Of a DNA stretch of 64,000 bases, positions 27,570 through 36,457 are shown one piece after another (position 1 is the first letter of the stretch; every line of letters starts with the position of its first letter). Origin of the DNA: Lentisalinibacter orientalis (lineage in GTDB: Bacteria; Pseudomonadota; Gammaproteobacteria; Steroidobacterales; Woeseiaceae); NCBI RefSeq assembly GCF_040706535.1, contig NZ_JAPDRJ010000005.1, positions 1 to 64,000 of the forward strand, given 5' to 3'. The notes under the pieces were generated by a model. That model had not been told where the DNA came from and made no database searches. It worked only from the letters and a program-made list of their open reading frames with translations. Position numbers and translations under genes: made by a program.

Positions 27570-30500
27570 TCACATGTTGCGGCGGTACTCTCCGCCCACA
27601 TCGTACAGTGCCCTGGATATCTGCCCCAGGGAACTCGTCTTCACGGTCTGCACGAGCTCCTCGAAGATGTTGCCGCGGGCCCGCGCCACCTTCCTCAGCC
27701 TGTCCAGCGCCTCGCTGCGGTCGCCGACGTGGTTGCGCTGGAACGCGCGTACCGCGTCGATCTGCGCCTGCTTCTCCTCGTCGTTCGAGCGCATGAGCTC
27801 CAGCGTGCCCACCTCGTCTTCCTGGCCCTCGGGCGGCAGGAAGGTGTTCACGCCGATGATCGGCAGGCTGCCGTCGTGCTTGCGGCTCTCGTAGTACAGG
27901 CTCTCGTCCTGGATCTTGCCGCGCTGATACATGGTGTCCATCGCGCCCAGCACGCCGCCACGCTCGGAGATACGCTCGAACTCCCGGTAGACGGCCTCCT
28001 CCACCAGGTCGGTGAGTTCGTCGATGATGAACGAGCCCTGCCAGGGGTTCTCGCAGTAATTCAGGCCCAGCTCCCGGTTGATGATGAGCTGGATGGCCAC
28101 CGCCCGGCGCACCGACTGTTCCGTGGGCGTGGTGATGGCCTCGTCGAAGGCATTGGTGTGCAGGCTGTTGCAGTTGTCGAACAGGGCGTAGAGCGCCTGC
28201 AGCGTGGTGCGGATGTCGTTGAAGCTGATCTCCTGGGCGTGCAGGCTGCGGCCGGAGGTCTGGATGTGGTACTTCAGCATCTGGCTGCGGCGGCTCGCGC
28301 CGTAACGCTCGCGCATGGCGCGCGCCCAGATGCGCCGGGCCACCCGCCCGATCACCGCGTATTCCGGATCCATGCCGTTCGAGAAGAAGAACGACAGGTT
28401 CGGCGCGAAGTCGTCGATGTCCATGCCGCGGGCCAGGTAGTACTCGACGATGGTGAAGCCGTTCGCCAGCGTGAAGGCCAGCTGGCTGATGGGGTTCGCG
28501 CCGGCCTCGGCGATGTGATAGCCGCTGATGGAGACGCTGTAGTAATTGCGGACGTTGTGGTCGATGAAGTACTGCTGCACGTCGCCCATCATCTTCATGG
28601 CGAACTCGGTGGAGAAGATGCAGGTGTTCTGGGCCTGATCCTCCTTCAGGATGTCCGCCTGCACCGTGCCGCGCACGGTGGCCAGCGTCTCGGCCTTGAT
28701 GCGTGCGTAGGTCTCGGCGTCCACCACCTGGTCGCCGGGGATGCCGAGGAGCCCAAGCCCCAGGCCGTCGTTGCCCTCGGGCAGCTCGCCCCGGTACTGC
28801 GGGCGCTCCTTGCCCTCGAACCAGGCGTCGATGGTCTTCTGCGCGTCCTCCCACTGCCCGGTCTCGCGCAGATGCTTTTCCACCTGCTGGTCGATGGCCG
28901 TGTTCATGAAGAACGCCAGGATCATCGGCGCCGGACCGTTGATGGTCATGGAGACCGAGGTGGACGGGTCGCACAGGTCGAAGCCCGAGTAGAGCTTCTT
29001 CATGTCGTCGACCGTGGCGATGGAAACACCGGAGTTGCCCACCTTGCCGTAGATGTCCGGGCGTTCGTGGGGATCCTCGCCGTACAGGGTGACCGAGTCG
29101 AAGGCCGTGGACAGCCGCGCCGCGTCGTGGCCACGGGAGAGGTAATGGAAGCGGCGGTTGGTGCGCTCCGGCGTGCCTTCGCCGGCGAACATGCGGATGG
29201 GATCTTCGCCGGTGCGCCGGTAGGGATACACGCCGCCGGTGTAGGGATAGGAGCCCGGCAGGTTCTCCTTCATGAGGAAGGCCAGGAGCTCGCCCCAGTC
29301 CCGGTACTTCGGCGGCGCGATCTTCGGGATCGGCTGATGGCTGAGGCTCTCGCGATAATTCTCGCCGGTGACCTCCCTGCCGCGCACCGTGTAGCTGTAG
29401 CGCTCGGCGCGCACGCCCTCGTAGCGCTCCGGCCACTCCTGCAACAGTTCGACGGCCTCCCCGTCCAGCTCCTGCACCGCCTCCTGATAGCGCTGGCGCA
29501 GCACCAGCAGGGAGCGGTCTTCGTCGGCGGTGAGGGCCTCGCGGGGATAGGGCGCGAGCGCTTCGGGCAGCTGCGCGTCCTCCAGGGCGCGCAGCGCCTC
29601 GTACATCTGTTGCGCCCGGCTGGCCGCCTCCGCCTGGGCGGCGATGCGCTCGTTGATGTCCCGCCCCTGCTCGCTGATCTCGGCGAGATACCGCACCCGC
29701 GAGCCGGGGATCATGGCGGTGGCCTTCGGCTCCTTCTCCGGCACGTCCATGTCCGGCGTCCAGCGCGCGGCTTCGAGCTCCAGCTTCTCCACCAGGTTCC
29801 CGCACAGGTTGACGAACATCCACGAGACGCCCGGGTCGTTGAACTGGCTGGCGATGGTGGGATAGACCGGCACCTCGTCGTCGGTCGCCTGGAATTTCAG
29901 GTGATTGCGCTTCCACTGCTTGCGGATGTCCCGGAGCGCGTCCTCGGCGCCGCGCTTGTCGAACTTGTTCAGCACGATGAGGTCCGCGAAGTCCAGCATG
30001 TCGATCTTCTCGAGCTGGCTGGCCGCGCCGTAGTCGGAGGTCATCACGTACACCGAGTAGTCCACCAGGTCGACGATCTCGCTGTCACTCTGGCCGATGC
30101 CGGCGGTCTCCACGATCACGAGGTCGTTGCCCATGGACTTCAGGAAGGCGATGGCGTCGCCCAGCATCTCGCTGGTGGCCAGGTGCTGGCGGCGGGTGGC
30201 CATGGAGCGCATGTAGATCCGCTCCGAGCGCAGGCTGTTCATGCGGATGCGGTCGCCCAGCAGCGCGCCGCCCGTCCGCCGGCGGGTGGGGTCCACGGCC
30301 AGCACCGCGATGCGCATGGCGGGGAAGGACTGCAGGAAGCGGTTCAGCAACTCGTCCGTGACACTGGACTTACCGGCGCCGCCGGTGCCGGTGATGCCCA
30401 CCACGGGCACGCGGCCGGAGCGCATCTGCCAGGTCTTGCGCAGCGTGGCGAGTTCGTCGTCGCTGAACGCGCCCTCCTCGATGGCCGAGATCATCGCGGC

Positions 30501-31013
30501 GACGGCCGTGATGTCGTCGGGGTCCGGCTCGCCGGGCTGCACCGTCGGCCGCCGCGCCGCCATGGTGCGGCGGATGAGGTCCTCGATCATCTCGTCGAGG
30601 CCCATCTTCATGCCGTCATTCGGGTGATAGATGCGCTCGACGCCGTAGTCCATCAGCTCGCGGATCTCGTCCAGGGTAATGGTGCCGCCGCCGCCGCCGA
30701 AGATGCGGATGTGCTCCGCCCCGGCCTCGCGCAGCATGTCGACCATGTAGCGGAAGTACTCGACGTGGCCGCCCTGGTAGGAACTGATGGCGATGCCGTC
30801 GGCGTCTTCCTGCAGGGCCGCGCGCACCACGTCCGCCACGCTGCGGTTGTGCCCGAGATGGATCACCTCCGCGCCCTTGGACTGGATCAGTCTCCGCATG
30901 ATATTGATAGCCGCGTCGTGGCCGTCGAACAGCGACGCGGCGGTGACGAAGCGGAGCGGCGCGGTCTCGGCATCGCGTGAGACGCGGGGCAGATCGCTGG
31001 CTGCGGTACTCAT
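27570..31013 (-). CDS. icmF: Fused isobutyryl-CoA mutase, IcmF family
   Basis: A 1147-residue adenosylcobalamin enzyme fused to its own G-protein chaperone. Domain order: B12-binding domain (SLFDGHDAAINIMRRL, lower axial His32), MeaB-type GTPase (Walker A GTGGAGKSS, 209-216, then LAVDPTRRRTGGALLGDR), then the large mutase barrel (YPYTGGVYPYRRTGEDPIRM, SISGYHIAEAGANPISQL). This order is specific to IcmF, distinct from methylmalonyl-CoA mutase. IcmF interconverts isobutyryl-CoA and n-butyryl-CoA and, in some, pivalyl/isovaleryl-CoA. Substrate selectivity cannot be read reliably without structure alignment. It heads the operon with crotonase, thioesterase, SDR and a lipoprotein. No cobalamin riboswitch was recognised upstream. 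Confidence 0.92.
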   Translation of the reverse strand: MSTAASDLPRVSRDAETAPLRFVTAASLFDGHDAAINIMRRLIQSKGAEVIHLGHNRSVADVVRAALQEDADGIAISSYQGGHVEYFRYMVDMLREAGAEHIRIFGGGGGTITLDEIRELMDYGVERIYHPNDGMKMGLDEMIEDLIRRTMAARRPTVQPGEPDPDDITAVAAMISAIEEGAFSDDELATLRKTWQMRSGRVPVVGITGTGGAGKSSVTDELLNRFLQSFPAMRIAVLAVDPTRRRTGGALLGDRIRMNSLRSERIYMRSMATRRQHLATSEMLGDAIAFLKSMGNDLVIVETAGIGQSDSEIVDLVDYSVYVMTSDYGAASQLEKIDMLDFADLIVLNKFDKRGAEDALRDIRKQWKRNHLKFQATDDEVPVYPTIASQFNDPGVSWMFVNLCGNLVEKLELEAARWTPDMDVPEKEPKATAMIPGSRVRYLAEISEQGRDINERIAAQAEAASRAQQMYEALRALEDAQLPEALAPYPREALTADEDRSLLVLRQRYQEAVQELDGEAVELLQEWPERYEGVRAERYSYTVRGREVTGENYRESLSHQPIPKIAPPKYRDWGELLAFLMKENLPGSYPYTGGVYPYRRTGEDPIRMFAGEGTPERTNRRFHYLSRGHDAARLSTAFDSVTLYGEDPHERPDIYGKVGNSGVSIATVDDMKKLYSGFDLCDPSTSVSMTINGPAPMILAFFMNTAIDQQVEKHLRETGQWEDAQKTIDAWFEGKERPQYRGELPEGNDGLGLGLLGIPGDQVVDAETYARIKAETLATVRGTVQADILKEDQAQNTCIFSTEFAMKMMGDVQQYFIDHNVRNYYSVSISGYHIAEAGANPISQLAFTLANGFTIVEYYLARGMDIDDFAPNLSFFFSNGMDPEYAVIGRVARRIWARAMRERYGASRRSQMLKYHIQTSGRSLHAQEISFNDIRTTLQALYALFDNCNSLHTNAFDEAITTPTEQSVRRAVAIQLIINRELGLNYCENPWQGSFIIDELTDLVEEAVYREFERISERGGVLGAMDTMYQRGKIQDESLYYESRKHDGSLPIIGVNTFLPPEGQEDEVGTLELMRSNDEEKQAQIDAVRAFQRNHVGDRSEALDRLRKVARARGNIFEELVQTVKTSSLGQISRALYDVGGEYRRNM

Positions 31014-31186
31014 GAACGAGCCCTCGTGGTTCGGCCTCCGGAAGCGGCGCTTCCGGCCGGAGACCGGCTGGAAATTTAATGTGGATTAAAATACCGTCGC
31101 GGGCGGTGCAATACAAGCACGGGCCGGGGGCCCGTGCAGACTTAATGTAATGTTTTCTGGAGTAATTTCCTGACCGGGAGGGGAGC

Positions 31187-32743
31187 ATGCCGACCTTGAA
31201 TCTGGCCGACATCAGCCGTGTACACGCACGGGAGAATCCGCAGGGCGAGGCCCTGATCTTCAACGGCGAGGTCACCACCTACGCCGAACTCGACGAACGG
31301 GTGAACCGGGTGGCGAACGGGCTCGCCGCGGAGGGGCTGCCGATACAGACCCGGGTGGGCTATCTCTCCAAGAACGCGCCGAACTACTTCGAGATCGTCC
31401 TCGGCTGCGCGAAATCCCGCAACGTGATGGTGGCCGCCAACACCCGGCTGGCCGCGCCGGAGGTGAAATACATCCTCGAGGATGCGGATGCGCAGATCCT
31501 GTTCGTGGGCAGGGAGTTCTACCCGATGATCGAGGCGCTGGAGGGCGGGCTCGAACGCATCGGCAAGATCATCGCCCTGGACGGCGGCCACGAGCGCTGG
31601 GAGTCCTACGCCGACTGGCGCGACAAACAGTCCGCCGAGGATCCGAACCTGCCCTACAACCCGGAAGACGACTTCGAGCAGCTCTACACCAGCGGCACCA
31701 CCGGCCACCCGAAGGGCGTGCAGCTGACCCACGGCGCCTGGTTCCCGGCGGTGGATGCGGCCACGAAGGTGGACTGGGCGGCCTACGAGCCGGGCGAGAC
31801 CGCGCTGATCTGCATGCCGGTATTCCATGTGGCCGGCTCCAACAGCGGCCTGTTCTCGCTCATGCAGGGCACCCGCACCGTGGTCGTGGCCGACTTCGAC
31901 CCCCAGGAGATCCTGCGCCTGCTGGACGAGTACGACGTCAACCACACCTTCTTCGTGCCGGCCGTGATCCTGGCGCTGATCCACCAGCCGAACGTCGGCG
32001 AGTTCGACTACTCGAGCCTGCGCAACATCGCCTACGGCGCCTCGCCCATCGCCGAGGCGGTGCTGCTGAAGGCCCGCGAGGTGTTCGGCTGCAACTTCAC
32101 GCAGCTGTACGGGCTCACGGAGAACCTGGGCCTGGCCACCCAGCTGCCGCCGGAGGACCATGACCCAGCGCGGGGCAAGCTGCGCTCCTGCGGCCTGCCC
32201 TATGAGGGCTCGGAGATCCGCATCCTCGACGCGGACGGCAACGAGCTGCCCGCGGGCGAGGTGGGCGAGATCTGCCTGAAGTCGGACTGGCTGATGAAGG
32301 GCTACTGGAACCGGCCGGAAGCCACGAACGAGTCCATGCACGACGGCTGGTTCCACACCGGCGACGCGGGCTACTTCGACGACGAGGGTTATCTGTACAT
32401 CCACGACCGGCTGAAGGACATGATCATCTCCGGCGGCGAGAACATCTATCCCGCGGAGGTGGAGAACGCGCTGTTCGCCCATCCCGCGGTGGCCGACGTC
32501 GCGGTCATCGGCGTGCCCGACGAGAAATGGGGTGAAGCGGTGAAGGCGATTGTCGTGCTCAAACCCGGCGAGGAGCTGACCGCCGGCGGACTGATCGACT
32601 TCGCCCGCGAGCGCATCGCCCGCTACAAGGTGCCGCGCAGCGTGGACTTCGTCGACGAGCTGCCCCGCAACCCCAGCGGCAAGGTGCTGCGGCGCGAGCT
32701 GCGAGAGCAATACTGGCAGGGCCGCGACCGGCAGGTGTCGTGA
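31187..32743 (+). CDS. Acyl-CoA ligase (AMP-binding, fatty-acid type)
   Basis: A 518-residue adenylate-forming enzyme that activates a carboxylic acid with ATP and CoA. Core motif A3 LYTSGTTGHPKGVQL, A5 QLYGLTENLG, A8 HDRLKDMIISGGENIYP and the catalytic Lys near the end in NPSGKVLRRELRE are all present. No membrane segment. AGGGGAG stands immediately before the ATG. It diverges from the IcmF gene across 173 bases and overlaps the downstream TetR gene (GTGA). The acyl chain class is not fixed by motifs; a medium- or branched-chain acid fits the surroundings. Confidence 0.92.
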   Translation: MPTLNLADISRVHARENPQGEALIFNGEVTTYAELDERVNRVANGLAAEGLPIQTRVGYLSKNAPNYFEIVLGCAKSRNVMVAANTRLAAPEVKYILEDADAQILFVGREFYPMIEALEGGLERIGKIIALDGGHERWESYADWRDKQSAEDPNLPYNPEDDFEQLYTSGTTGHPKGVQLTHGAWFPAVDAATKVDWAAYEPGETALICMPVFHVAGSNSGLFSLMQGTRTVVVADFDPQEILRLLDEYDVNHTFFVPAVILALIHQPNVGEFDYSSLRNIAYGASPIAEAVLLKAREVFGCNFTQLYGLTENLGLATQLPPEDHDPARGKLRSCGLPYEGSEIRILDADGNELPAGEVGEICLKSDWLMKGYWNRPEATNESMHDGWFHTGDAGYFDDEGYLYIHDRLKDMIISGGENIYPAEVENALFAHPAVADVAVIGVPDEKWGEAVKAIVVLKPGEELTAGGLIDFARERIARYKVPRSVDFVDELPRNPSGKVLRRELREQYWQGRDRQVS

Positions 32744-33414
32744 GCGGAAGCGGCGCCGCCAATAGCGCCAATGGCGCCACTGACGCCAATACTCGCGCTG
32801 CCGGTGACGAGGCGGTCGCCGGCACCGCGGACGGCGGAGCGGCGACCGCGTTCCAGCTGAAACGCGGCCGTCTGCTGCGGGCGGCGGCGGCCTGCTTCAA
32901 CCGCAAGGGCTACAGCGGCACGTCGCTGCGGGACGTGGCGGACCAGCTCGGCATGACCGACGCCGCCATCTATTACTACGTCTCGGGCAAACAGGAGCTG
33001 GTCTACGAGTGCTACCTGCGGGCGGCCGAAATCGGCGCGGCGGCGCTCGCGCGCGCCGTCGCCGAGGGCGGCAGCGGCCTCGCTCAGGCACGCCGTTATC
33101 TGGGCTACCACCTGGAGGCGATGTGCGGAGAAGAGGGGCCGATCGCCATCATGAGCGAGATCCCGGCGCTGGCTCCCCGCCACCGCGAAGAGATCCTGCG
33201 CCGCTCCCGGGCACACGGCCGGGCGTTCGAATCCATCCTGGCGCAGGGCATCGGCGACGGCAGCATCGCGCCCTGCGACGTGCGCATGACCGGCAACGCG
33301 ATCATGGGCGCCGTCAACTGGGTACCGAAGTGGTTCCACGGCGACCCCGGCGTGGCGGCCCGGATCCTCGCAGAGTTCCCCGTCATCCTGACCCGGGGGC
33401 TGGCGCCGCGATGA
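32740..33414 (+). CDS. TetR/AcrR family transcriptional regulator
   Basis: A 224-residue regulator with GTG start inside the ligase stop (GTGA, 32740-32743). An unusual Ala/Gly/Thr-rich tail of about 37 residues precedes the DNA-binding domain; the helix-turn-helix is FNRKGYSGTSLRDVADQLGM then YYYVSGKQELVYECY. The C-terminal part resembles the ligand domain of FadR/PsrA-like TetR proteins that sense acyl-CoA. It sits in the same transcript as the ligase and MipA-like gene and may regulate them or the divergent icmF operon; inferred from position. Confidence 0.87.
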   Translation: MSGSGAANSANGATDANTRAAGDEAVAGTADGGAATAFQLKRGRLLRAAAACFNRKGYSGTSLRDVADQLGMTDAAIYYYVSGKQELVYECYLRAAEIGAAALARAVAEGGSGLAQARRYLGYHLEAMCGEEGPIAIMSEIPALAPRHREEILRRSRAHGRAFESILAQGIGDGSIAPCDVRMTGNAIMGAVNWVPKWFHGDPGVAARILAEFPVILTRGLAPR

Positions 33415-34277
33415 CGCGGACCGCGCGACTGCCCGGCCTCCTCGCCCCGCTCGCCCTGGCACTGTTCGCCGGCGTCCTGCCGCAGGGCGGCGCGGCGGAA
33501 GAGGAGGAGGAGGAACCGCTGCCACTGTGGGAGGTGGGTGCCGGCGTGGCGGCGACGTGGACGCCGGACTATCCGGCGGCGGAGGATTCGAGCGGCCGGG
33601 CGCTGCCCTTCCCCGCCGTCGTCTACCGGGGCGACTTCCTGCGCATCGGCGATTCCAGCGTGGTGTCGGGCCGCCTGTTCCGCTCGCCCCGGCTGGAGCT
33701 GGACGTGAGCCTGGACGGCTCGCTGGACGCCGAGAGCGACGATATCGACGTCCGCCGCGGCATGCCGGATCTGGGTTTCCTGTTCGAGGCCGGCCCGGAG
33801 CTGGAGATCGTCCTGAACGACCCGGCCGACGAGTCGCGCACGCTGAAGCTGGAGCTGCCGCTGCGCGGCGTGTTCTCCTGGGACGACGACGGCCTGCGCT
33901 CCCGGGGCCTGGTGTTCAACCCGGAGCTGGAGTACGAGAAACCGGAATTCGCCGGCACGCCCTGGGAGCTGTCACTCAGCGTCGCGCCGGTGTTCGCGAC
34001 GGAGCAACTGCACGACTACTTCTACACCGTGGATCCGGTCTACGCGACACCATCGCGGCCGGTGTACGAGGCACGGGGCGGCTACCTGCAGACGGAATTC
34101 GGCGCCCGGCTGACCCGGCGCGACCCGAGGCGCTTCCTGTTCGTGGGGGTCACCGTGAACGCCCATACCGGGTCCCGCAACGAGGCCAGCCCGCTCTATC
34201 GCCGCGACCTGACCTGGGCGGTCTACGCCGGCGTGATCTTCGCCTTCTGGCAGAGCGAGGAGCCGGCGCCGGACTGA
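33411..34277 (+). CDS. MipA/OmpV family outer-membrane protein
   Basis: A 288-residue predicted outer-membrane beta-barrel. Start ATG 33411 overlaps the TetR stop (ATGA). A signal peptide ends near GGAAEEEEE, followed by an acidic run. WEVGAGVAATWTPDYPAAED and repeated amphipathic strands ending in the aromatic YAGVIFAFWQSE are typical of MipA/OmpV. E. coli MipA scaffolds MltA and PBP1B, but many homologues serve as porins or adhesins. In this operon with an acyl-CoA ligase a role in import of a hydrophobic acid is conceivable, but unproven. Confidence 0.85.
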   Translation: MTRTARLPGLLAPLALALFAGVLPQGGAAEEEEEEPLPLWEVGAGVAATWTPDYPAAEDSSGRALPFPAVVYRGDFLRIGDSSVVSGRLFRSPRLELDVSLDGSLDAESDDIDVRRGMPDLGFLFEAGPELEIVLNDPADESRTLKLELPLRGVFSWDDDGLRSRGLVFNPELEYEKPEFAGTPWELSLSVAPVFATEQLHDYFYTVDPVYATPSRPVYEARGGYLQTEFGARLTRRDPRRFLFVGVTVNAHTGSRNEASPLYRRDLTWAVYAGVIFAFWQSEEPAPD

Positions 34278-34302
34278 CAGTGCCCGGCGCGGCGGGCGGC
34301 CT

Positions 34303-35073
34303 CTAGTCCGGCGTCCCGGTCTCCTCGGCGCCGCCGCCCCCGGCGCCGTCTTCGTCGCCGTGCCCGTCTTCGGCAAGATCCTGGTCCAGCTCGTCCGGGA
34401 GCGTCTCCAGCTCACCGAACTCGACGTAGCCCTGCAGGTACTGGTAGCGGCGCTGCAGCCGTTCCTCGATGGCGGCGTAATAGCGCGTGGCATCGACGGA
34501 ACGCCCGTTGCGCAGAACCACCGTCATCGGCGCGCCGACGGACGCGCCGACACGGCCGGTTCGCTTCTTCAGGCGCAGCTCGTCGAGGCGGATGAGGCGG
34601 CGCACCAGCTTGCGGTCGCCGTACTTGCCGGCGAGGCGTTCGTACTCCGCCATGCCGGCCTCGAGCTCGGCCGGCGCGAGCTGGTCCTCCAGCTCTTCCA
34701 TCACGGCCACCAGCTCGTCGTGACCACGCTCCGCGGCCAGCCGGTACCAGGCGTAGGCCCTGGCGGCGTCGCGTTCGGTGCCCTGCCCCGTCAGGTAGAG
34801 ATAGCCGACCATGTACTGGGCGTACTTGTCGCCGATCTCCACCAGGTCCTTCCGCCAGATCCTGAACGCGCGCTCGTAGTCCCCTTCCTGATAGGCCTCT
34901 TCGGCCTTCTGCTGGATCTTGACCGTGCGGCTGCTGGGGGCGCTGCCGGGGAAGCGCTCCTGGGCGGCGGCGGGCAGTGACCACAGGGCCATGAAGGCCC
35001 CCAGGGCGAGGCACGGCAAGGCGCGCCGCACCGGCATGCGTAGGGTCGGCATCGGGAATCTCGTAGCCATCAT
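34303..35073 (-). CDS. Exported Sel1-like repeat protein
   Basis: A 256-residue protein. ATG at 35071-35073 is preferred because AAGGAGGGGG is nine bases upstream. A signal peptide ends near AAAQERF. A Sel1/TPR-like segment reads YMVGYLYLTGQGTERDAARAYAW, and helical repeats surround it. The C-terminal third is Asp/Glu/Gly-rich and probably disordered. Such proteins act as periplasmic protein-protein scaffolds; the partner is not indicated. It converges on the MipA/OmpV gene. Confidence 0.8.
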   Translation of the reverse strand: MMATRFPMPTLRMPVRRALPCLALGAFMALWSLPAAAQERFPGSAPSSRTVKIQQKAEEAYQEGDYERAFRIWRKDLVEIGDKYAQYMVGYLYLTGQGTERDAARAYAWYRLAAERGHDELVAVMEELEDQLAPAELEAGMAEYERLAGKYGDRKLVRRLIRLDELRLKKRTGRVGASVGAPMTVVLRNGRSVDATRYYAAIEERLQRRYQYLQGYVEFGELETLPDELDQDLAEDGHGDEDGAGGGGAEETGTPD

Positions 35074-35169
35074 GGCGTGCTCCCCCTCCTTTTTTCCGTG
35101 TCGCGGCGACGACGGGGGCTTGTGCGAGCACTTGTCACCCGCTCCCTGCTGCGACAAAGTAGCTTAATT

Positions 35170-35526
35170 ATGAAGCAGGATGCATCGCAACCGGTATTCA
35201 TGGTGGTGATCGGCGAGATTACCGACCCGCAGAAGATGAAGGCCTACACGGAGGCCCTGGCGGAGTCCCTGCTGTACGAGCAGCATCAGGGCTACTACGC
35301 GGCCGTCGGCAAGCCGGTGGAGATGCTGGAGGAGGAATGGCCCTCCCACCAGGGGCTGGTACTGGCCCGCTTCCCGTCCGCGGAGCACGCCAGGGCCTTC
35401 TGGAATTCGGACAAGTACCGGAACGAGATCAAGCCGCTGCGCGCCGGCGCCGGCCGATTCACCGTGGGTCTGTTCGAGGAACTGCCGGTCCCCGGCCACA
35501 TCGACTGGGCCGGAAGCGGCTTCTGA
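35170..35526 (+). CDS. DUF1330-type dimeric alpha-beta barrel protein
   Basis: A 118-residue protein with the ferredoxin-like DUF1330 pattern: FMVVIGEITDPQKMKAYTEA at the start and VLARFPSAEHARAFWNSDKY in the second half. ATG 35170 is chosen as the first Met before the domain; a longer frame adds a basic tail overlapping the divergent gene's promoter. Family members are small oligomers of unknown activity. The gene stands between a divergent Sel1 gene and a convergent crotonase gene. Confidence 0.82.
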   Translation: MKQDASQPVFMVVIGEITDPQKMKAYTEALAESLLYEQHQGYYAAVGKPVEMLEEEWPSHQGLVLARFPSAEHARAFWNSDKYRNEIKPLRAGAGRFTVGLFEELPVPGHIDWAGSGF

Positions 35527-35551
35527 GCCGGGCAGCCCGCCCGCAGAGCAT

Positions 35552-36379
35552 TTATCCCGGGTCGCGGAACCGCGGCGAGCGCTTCTCCATGTTGGCCATC
35601 ACGGCCTCGATCTGGTTCGGCTGCAGCATGAGCCCGGACTGAAGCTCCGCCTCCAGGGCGAGTCCCGCGGCGCCGTCGCCCACGAACACCTCTTCCAGCA
35701 GACGCTTGCTGGCGCGGATCGCGTCCGGCGAGCGGTTGGCGATCTCGGCGGCGAGCCCGCGGGCGGCCTGCAGGGGGTCGGACTTCACGGCGGTCACGAG
35801 CCCGACGTCCGCAGCCTCCCTGCCGTCGAGGATGCGCCCGCTGAAGGTGAGCTCCTTCAGCCGGTCCAGCGGCATGACGCCGCGCAGCGTATGAGTCAGC
35901 CCCATGTCGGGTATCAGGCCCCATTTGATCTCCATGACCGAGAGGCGGGCGTCCGGCGCGGCGTAGCGGATGTCGGCACCGAGGGCGATCTGCAGGCCGC
36001 CGCCGAACACCACGCCCTCCAGCGCCGCGATCACCGGTACCGGCAGCGCCTTCCAGACCCAGGCGGGGCTCTGGAACACGTTGGCCGGCGTGTCGCCCCG
36101 GGGCTGCATGGCCTCCGCCGCGAAGCCGGGGCCGTCGCCGTCAGCCGAATTCGGCTGGGTGAACGTCGAAGTATCGATACCGGCGGAGAAATTGCCGCCC
36201 TCGCCCCTGAGCACCACCGCCCGCACGTCCGCACGGCCGGCCAGCGACTCGCCGGCCTCGATGATGGCGTGGAACATCTCCCGGTCCAGCGCGTTGTACT
36301 TCTCCGGGCGGCTCAGCGACACCTCCGCCACGTGATCCCTGATCTTCACATTCACTCGTCTGTTCGTATCCGTACTCAT
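35552..36379 (-). CDS. Enoyl-CoA hydratase/isomerase family protein
   Basis: A 275-residue crotonase. GGNFSAGIDTSTF provides the first oxyanion segment and LEGVVFGGGLQIALGADIRY the second. The first catalytic Glu is replaced by Gln (GGGLQ), while VMEIKWGLIPDMGLT keeps acidic residues at the positions used by dienoyl-CoA isomerases of the ECH1 type. An isomerase acting on unsaturated acyl-CoA is the best reading. ATG at 36377-36379 has GGAG about seven bases upstream; an earlier in-frame ATG at 36397 is possible. Single gene between a convergent DUF1330 gene and a divergent YceI-like gene. Confidence 0.87.
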   Translation of the reverse strand: MSTDTNRRVNVKIRDHVAEVSLSRPEKYNALDREMFHAIIEAGESLAGRADVRAVVLRGEGGNFSAGIDTSTFTQPNSADGDGPGFAAEAMQPRGDTPANVFQSPAWVWKALPVPVIAALEGVVFGGGLQIALGADIRYAAPDARLSVMEIKWGLIPDMGLTHTLRGVMPLDRLKELTFSGRILDGREAADVGLVTAVKSDPLQAARGLAAEIANRSPDAIRASKRLLEEVFVGDGAAGLALEAELQSGLMLQPNQIEAVMANMEKRSPRFRDPG

Positions 36380-36457
36380 ACCCGGCTCCGTCTCCACCGC
36401 CTGTTAAGATGCTCCGTCGTTCCACCCGTCGCTGCAGGACAGCCGGATGATAGCCGA

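Noticed and set aside
27270..30980. 1236-codon open frame antisense to IcmF and crotonase genes
   Set aside because: No domain or signal; crosses two well-supported genes; typical high-G+C shadow.
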